Assembly (NCBI GenBank): GCA_035566535.1
Contig: DATMRA010000204.1
Location: 1-5,044 of the forward strand
DNA: 5,044 nucleotides
Source: JAFARE01 sp035566535
GTDB lineage: Bacteria; Chloroflexota; Dormibacteria; Aeolococcales; Aeolococcaceae
Direction: 5' to 3'
The notes beneath the pieces were generated by a model, which saw only the letters and a list, made by a program, of their open reading frames with translations, had not been told where the DNA came from and did not search any database. The position numbers and the translations under genes are program-made. Shown one piece after another: positions 4,986 through 5,044 of this stretch (positions are counted from its first letter, which is position 1; every line of letters begins with the position of its first letter).

Positions 4986-5044
4986 CGGCACGGCAGGAGT
5001 TGGTTCACATTCAGGCTTTGGTAGTCGCGTCGGGTGGCGCGGGG
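4982..5044 (-). CDS. Possible C-terminal end of an upstream gene (partial)
   Basis: Reading minus from the right edge, one frame encodes PRATRRDYQSLNVNQLLPCR and stops at TGA 4984-4982, overlapping the maf ATG as ATGA. That overlap mirrors the nadD/rsfS junction, and 15 of the 20 third positions are G or C, so this may be the tail of the preceding operon gene. The evidence is thin. A second frame ends PAPPDATTKA with a stop at 5013-5011 and is an equally possible gene end, while the maf frame itself stays open to the edge. I do not recognise the product. Confidence 0.35.
   Translation of the reverse strand, partial: PRATRRDYQSLNVNQLLPCR

Noticed and set aside
4992..5044. Maf frame remaining open to the right edge, suggesting a longer Maf or a fusion
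   Set aside because: Maf proteins start at the MRIVLASSSPRR strand, and the upstream residues in that frame (rich in Pro and Arg) resemble no known domain; 53 open bases are not significant in GC-rich DNA.

Overview
The window is a high-GC bacterial housekeeping block. Nearly everything is on the minus strand and reads from the right edge leftwards: a possible upstream gene end, then maf, a secreted lipoprotein, rplU (L21), rpmA (L27), obg/cgtA, nadD and rsfS. The only plus-strand gene is the last 62 codons of a membrane protein at the left edge, which converges on rsfS with 12 bases between the stop codons.

The lineage cannot be fixed from sequence alone. Obg carries the C-terminal OCT domain, L27 begins directly with MAHKKGGG (no Firmicutes-type cleaved extension), L21 has a long Ala/Pro/Lys tail, and the lipoprotein has DUF11-like domains and a Pro/Thr/Ser tail. 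With the order rplU-rpmA-obg-nadD-rsfS and the strong G/C third-position bias, this fits a high-GC Chloroflexota member best, with Actinobacteria as the alternative. That is inference.

Genes are tightly packed. obg/nadD share GTGA, nadD/rsfS share ATGA, rplU/rpmA overlap by 11 bases, and maf is followed 11 bases later by the lipoprotein. The one clear gap is the 74 bases before rplU, which hold an imperfect 12-bp inverted repeat abutting the rplU start and a possible extended -10 promoter. The products fit a ribosome-centred operon: two 50S proteins, a 50S assembly GTPase and a 50S silencing factor, plus NAD synthesis (NadD) and nucleotide-pool cleaning (Maf). The lipoprotein is the outlier.

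I see no mobile element, CRISPR array, tRNA or rRNA, and no clear new multi-gene system. The two observations most worth attention are that obg seems to lack any ATG, GTG or TTG start that would preserve its conserved N-terminus (the best candidate is an ATA overlapping the rpmA stop as ATAG), and the inverted repeat that could hide the rplU ribosome binding site.
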